Source: Gibbula magus
Lineage: Eukaryota; Mollusca; Gastropoda; Trochida; Trochidae
Direction of reading: 5' to 3'
Assembly (NCBI GenBank): GCA_936450465.1
Contig: OW388298.1
Coordinates: 7,734,035-7,798,034 of the forward strand
DNA: 64,000 nucleotides
The stretch's first letter is position 1. Each line of letters starts with the position of its first letter. Shown one piece after another: positions 59,988-64,000 of this stretch. The notes beneath the pieces were generated by a model. That model was not told where the DNA came from. It ran no database searches and saw only the letters and a list, made by a program, of their open reading frames with translations. The position numbers were made by a program, and so were the translations under genes.

Positions 59988-60880
59988 CGTCGTTAAACGA
60001 ATGTTTCAAACACCCAATGTTGAATAATGATGGATGCTGATACATTTCCAAAGACAATTATTTATCTATGTTGTAATATAACTGTTAGTTGTTGGGAATA
60101 CAAGGACAAATGCTATTCTGAATTGAGGTCCATAATAATAAACTGGAGAACAAATGAAACGTCACCTCATTTTCAAAGAGTACAAAACAAAACTTGCAGT
60201 CGGAACAAGTCGATTTTGATAGGTACATGTTTTATGAATAAGTATTCACAATATCATACATCAGAATATGATACTTTATTTGTATGTCTGTTCAAATACA
60301 CTTGGGTTGCAGACATTGCTTTTTCAAGACGGCTTTTGACTACAAATTTTGATATTTCAGTTTAAAAAAGTAAAAAACGTAGAAGTTTACGAAATTTAAG
60401 ATGTCATCGACATAAATAGCCTTCTTGCATTAAATTTGTTGCCGCATCATTACTATAGGACGTCATAAAACAAGACAAAAATGACTTTCTGACGCTGCTA
60501 TCTCGTCTAGTTAAGTCCTATAAGGAAATTCCAAAATGACGATTTCTTAAAACGTGTGTTTGTAAGAAGTATGAAAAGATGTTGTTTCGAAAATCAAATT
60601 TTAGTTAAGTTCGCAAGTGTAACCCTGTTTCAGTTGTATGTATGACTCGTTTATTAATAAGTTTGTATTTTGTATGATCAATTTTCTTTTGTTCGTGAGT
60701 GTATAATAATAATAATCCATATCAGAAACAACATACATAACGATATATTTGGGGTCCCCAAGGTTACAACGATGTTACAATTGTTCACTATGTAAATGTC
60801 ATGTGTTCATTTCTTATATACTTAATGTCGAAGCATAGCTCTCGTTATTGTGAAAATGTACACTATCCACATATCCAGTT
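59988..60880. other. Unique sequence with a SINE-tail trace
   Basis: GGTTACAACGATGTTACAAT then TTCACTATGTAAATGTCATGT at 60760-60810 resembles the tail of the 7.7 kb SINE. The frame at 60027-60365 (112 codons, true ATG) has no recognisable domain. Confidence 0.4.
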
Positions 60881-61030
60881 TTATTACCCATATGGTTGAA
60901 AATAACCGAGTTGATATTATTGATAGATGACTTCGTGCAAATGTATGTGTAACCCTCGCTCTCGCTCGGGCAATACAAACATTTACACTATTTTCGTGAA
61001 AGTAATATGACACACTTCCTCGGGTAATAA
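60881..61030 (+). mobile_element. TIR element copy C, internally deleted
   Basis: TTATTACCCATATGGTTGAA at the left and CCTCGGGTAATAA at the right match copy A, but only 150 bp remain. The TGACGTCA pair and about 220 bp of the interior are gone. The hairpin with GCTCTCGCTCGGGCAATACA is kept. Confidence 0.7.
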
Positions 61031-62180
61031 TTTCTATTTATGGAGTTGAACATTTAAAGAACGAATCGACAACATCTAAACGACTCTGAGAAACTTCTCT
61101 TTACTATTTCCACTGCGACGTTAACACCATGAACTATAACGTCGTATCATGGGGACGGCGCAGGCCGACAAACTTGGACAAATGGTTCCAGTTAACACTC
61201 ATTTATATCAAGACTAACATGTGGAGTCTATGCAATAACAAGGTTTGGGAAATACCATTTTACCTGCCAAAATCTAAGACGCAGGTATGGAGAAAAACGG
61301 AAATTAAAGTATGGAGGCGATTATAATCTTAGTGACATTTAACAAATAGAAACATAAAATCGGTGAAGTATTATTCCGCTGGGTTTTTCTTTTGGAACAC
61401 CTCATTCAGTGTCAATCAAGTAGGGGCAATACACTAAAGTGATGTTACTGTTGTGTGTATTGTAACAATGCGCTATTGTAATGAGCGAAACAGGAAGACT
61501 TTCCTGAAATATCAAGTGTAATCAGCACGTAATAAAGCGACAACAAGCACGATCTGTACTTCCCCATCACGGAGTAATCATGCAGGAAAGGGGATATGAC
61601 AGGACTACCTTAGGCAATACATATAACTGATCAACAAACACCCAAATCTCTGCCATGTTGACTCGAATAAAAGTAGGTAGTAATTAGATTGGTATCCCTG
61701 ACATTTTGTTTGGTGGAAATACAAGTAGTTAACAAATTGCTTCACTATAATAGACACAGGCCCGCAGCCGTTACAAGGGTGTGCTTGATTACTGCATGTC
61801 CTGATCAGTTTATTTGTTTAGTGTCAGACCGCCTCGAGAGTATCTAAAAATGGATGAATCAGACCAAAGCCGGTTCCTCTAATCAAATGCACCCCGCTGT
61901 ATGTGATCCAAGCACAAGGAGCTTTTGAATTGAGGGAGGATTCAATCGTTGCTGTAAGGAGCTGTCGATAGCATGCCCTGCAGTGTCTGTCTCAATAGCT
62001 AGCTGTGGAATCTCTTTTGGAACTTGCCACTAATCAACCGAACGACACGGTTACAATGTTGCTACTTTATGAACAAGATTACATTGTTTCTGTTTATAAA
62101 TATGTCTAAGTATAGTGTCAAGCTATATATGCATTGTGTTTAGGTTTCATCATTCGTTTCGTCCTTTTGTAAACGCCCAT
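61031..62180. other. Unique sequence, no gene seen
   Basis: Nothing recognised. Confidence 0.5.
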
Positions 62181-62280
62181 ATATCACTAGAATGAATCAT
62201 ATATCCCTAGAATGAATCATATATCACTAGAATGAATCATATATCACTAGAATGAATCCTGTATCACTAGAATGAATCCT
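62181..62280. repeat. 20 bp tandem repeat, 5 copies
   Basis: ATATCACTAGAATGAATCAT repeats five times with changes ATATCCC and CTGTATC. Confidence 0.93.
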
Positions 62281-64000
62281 TCAGGAAACTGTTTATACAC
62301 ACATAGTCAATATAACTGCCCAACACATTCATAAACAACTTTACAAAACAAATTTCGGCTATTCGTGAAACAATTGACACCGATGTAAAGTTTACTAGCA
62401 TATGAGGTTTACACCAAGAGGTGAACACCACAAGAATACCACACGTTGGTTAAGATAATAAAAGTTAGATGCGAGAGGACAAGTGCATTGGTTGTAAGCT
62501 GTTTCAGTTCACCAAGACAATCTGTTCAAAAGAACAATAACAAGGTACATGAAAGCGACTGGCAATTTCGTACCTCCGTTATGCATCAAAGAGAATATTT
62601 TCTCATTGCCGTGGACGTGAGGAGCCGATGTTACATTTGTATGTAAAAATACTTTGGTACCACTAATCAGTGTAGTCGGATGATAAATCAACTTCTGATA
62701 TTGTCAGAGAACTTGAAGAGGAACCGCTAATGGTTTAAGTTGCCTTACAGGTTTACAGGAACAGTGTTGTGATTAGCTTCATAATGCACCAGCTTACTGC
62801 TGAATATGTGATATAGATATGTAATATATATATGTGATATATAGATATGTAATATATGGACTATGTAGTCCACAGTGTAGCACCTATGCTATTGTGGTAG
62901 ACCTTGGACACAGCAGTAACATGTGGAATGTTATTTTACTGATGGGTAAATCATGTTTGTATCTCAAAAGCTGCGGGGTCATGATGCAACGTGAGACTTG
63001 GTTTTAATGCGTCGTTCCTTCCCTTTTTAAAAAGTTTAGGTTGAACTCACTCTTTTAGCTTGAGCGAGAATCAGAAGGACAGCAATGCGGTTGCACAAAT
63101 CTTATTTAGTTATTTTAAGTACACAATAAGATGCTGACCATGAAATATGTTTACGTCGCCAAGAATTATTGCATGACATGTATAAAAAGTATATCTAGTA
63201 TGTAAACACAACTATGTCATATAAGGGAGTCCACTTGACATGTACAGTGTTTTCCTATAGTAGGTATTGTATATGTCATAGTTCATATTTTGATAATAAT
63301 CTAATAATTAGCTGGTACCTGAATCATCGCAAGTCGGAATATTATTAAAGTAAATATAACATTTCGGAATAAAGTTCTTCAAAAATACATTTTCTTTGAG
63401 CGAAATGTTTTGCAAAAAAATACTCGTTTATCACGGTATCATCTTTTAAAAACATATTCCATTCAATCAGTCATTTCACAAAGTTTTACATTTTTATCAG
63501 AGTTATTTATTTCATCAATGTAATCATAAAAACAAAGACAATTTTGTTCGTTTCATTTTTTTATCAAAGTCATTTTTTTAAGATAAAGCCAATAGTTTTT
63601 TTGTTTTTTTTTTTATTAAGAATACGTTTTTATACCAATGACATTTTTTGTATGAACGTAATTATTTTCGAAATCAGAATTCCATCAAAGTCAAGTTTAC
63701 TTTCCAAAAAGTTTGTTTAAAAATCAAAACTTAAAAAGTTTGTTTGAAAGTCCAGACAGGTATGCATGTCTTGCATCAAAGTCAACCCTTTTTATGAGCA
63801 TCTAGTTGTATTTGTGTATCAAATATATTTTACTTCACGACAGCTATCCATTCTAATATGGGAGAGAGACACCATTAGGTACTAGCTGTACTGTAAATGA
63901 TGATTATGTAATACCAAATGTTCAAATCCTTCAGACCACTATGATAGAGACAACCTTGGACATGTTGCTATGTGAACTTTTAAAGTTGCTCATTGTTCTC
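62281..64000. other. Unique AT-rich sequence with T-rich, weakly periodic end
   Basis: No gene seen. From 63.34 to 63.79 kb the DNA is T-rich, with ATCAAAGTCA at 63563, 63684 and 63775 and weaker versions between, suggesting a decayed repeat. A short ATATGTGATATATAG.TATGTAATAT run lies at 62810-62860. Confidence 0.45.

Noticed and set aside
60027..60365. 112-codon frame downstream of mariner
   Set aside because: Outside the transposon ends, no domain, composition of translated AT-rich DNA.
1..64000. Telomere repeats, rRNA, retroviral or LTR-retrotransposon genes
   Set aside because: No TTAGGG-type run, no conserved rRNA blocks, and no gag, protease or integrase motifs were seen on either strand.

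Overview
This window looks like gene-poor, AT-rich nuclear DNA from an animal, most probably a marine mollusc. No intact protein-coding gene, rRNA or convincing functional tRNA gene is visible. The evidence for an animal is a mariner transposon with TA target duplications, a 5'-truncated non-LTR retrotransposon, tRNA-like SINE fragments, and many non-autonomous TIR or fold-back elements. The lean to a mollusc rests on repeat motifs I associate with that phylum: AAGGGAGATAACT near 40.74 kb, a SINE tail with GGGATATAAGT and AGCGGGGTTAA near 56.9 kb, and two elements built like the bivalve 'pearl'/Helentron-derived repeats. The species cannot be fixed from the sequence alone.

Layout. 1-5 kb: unique AT-rich DNA, a degenerate repeat present twice, a 0.68 kb GA-rich tract, and the C-terminal end of a dead LINE. 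5.4-9.9 kb: a TTAA-flanked MITE, a 213 bp fold-back and a SINE. 10.8-14.8 kb: a 12 bp minisatellite, (TATAA)n, a near-perfect 82 bp-arm palindrome, a smaller fold-back and (TA)n. 15.5-24.4 kb: two pearl-like elements, (ATC)n, a SINE and two fold-backs. 24.9-34.7 kb: a 30 bp array, a TIR element with paired TGACGTCA sites, a 20 bp array grown from a SINE-like repeat, a 32 bp array and a CT-rich tract. 36.0-42.4 kb: a 113 bp array, the second TTAA MITE, a 350 bp palindrome, an inverted copy of the TGACGTCA element and short tandem repeats. 48.0-56.6 kb: two large satellites, 64 bp x about 50 and 61 bp x about 64. 56.7-61.0 kb: a SINE tail, a cluster of palindromic/TIR elements, and a mariner copy with sound ends but a broken transposase. 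61-64 kb: mostly unique AT-rich DNA.

Tandem arrays fill roughly a fifth of the window. The three largest (113, 64 and 61 bp units) each contain an internal block duplication, of about 678, 1,280 and 1,414 bp. There are no gene pathways to link. The biology visible here is repeat birth and spread: transposons carrying transcription-factor-like palindromes, and minisatellites whose units are open in several reading frames. Long open frames inside the arrays are best read as by-products of stop-free repeat units, with two weak exceptions listed under findings.
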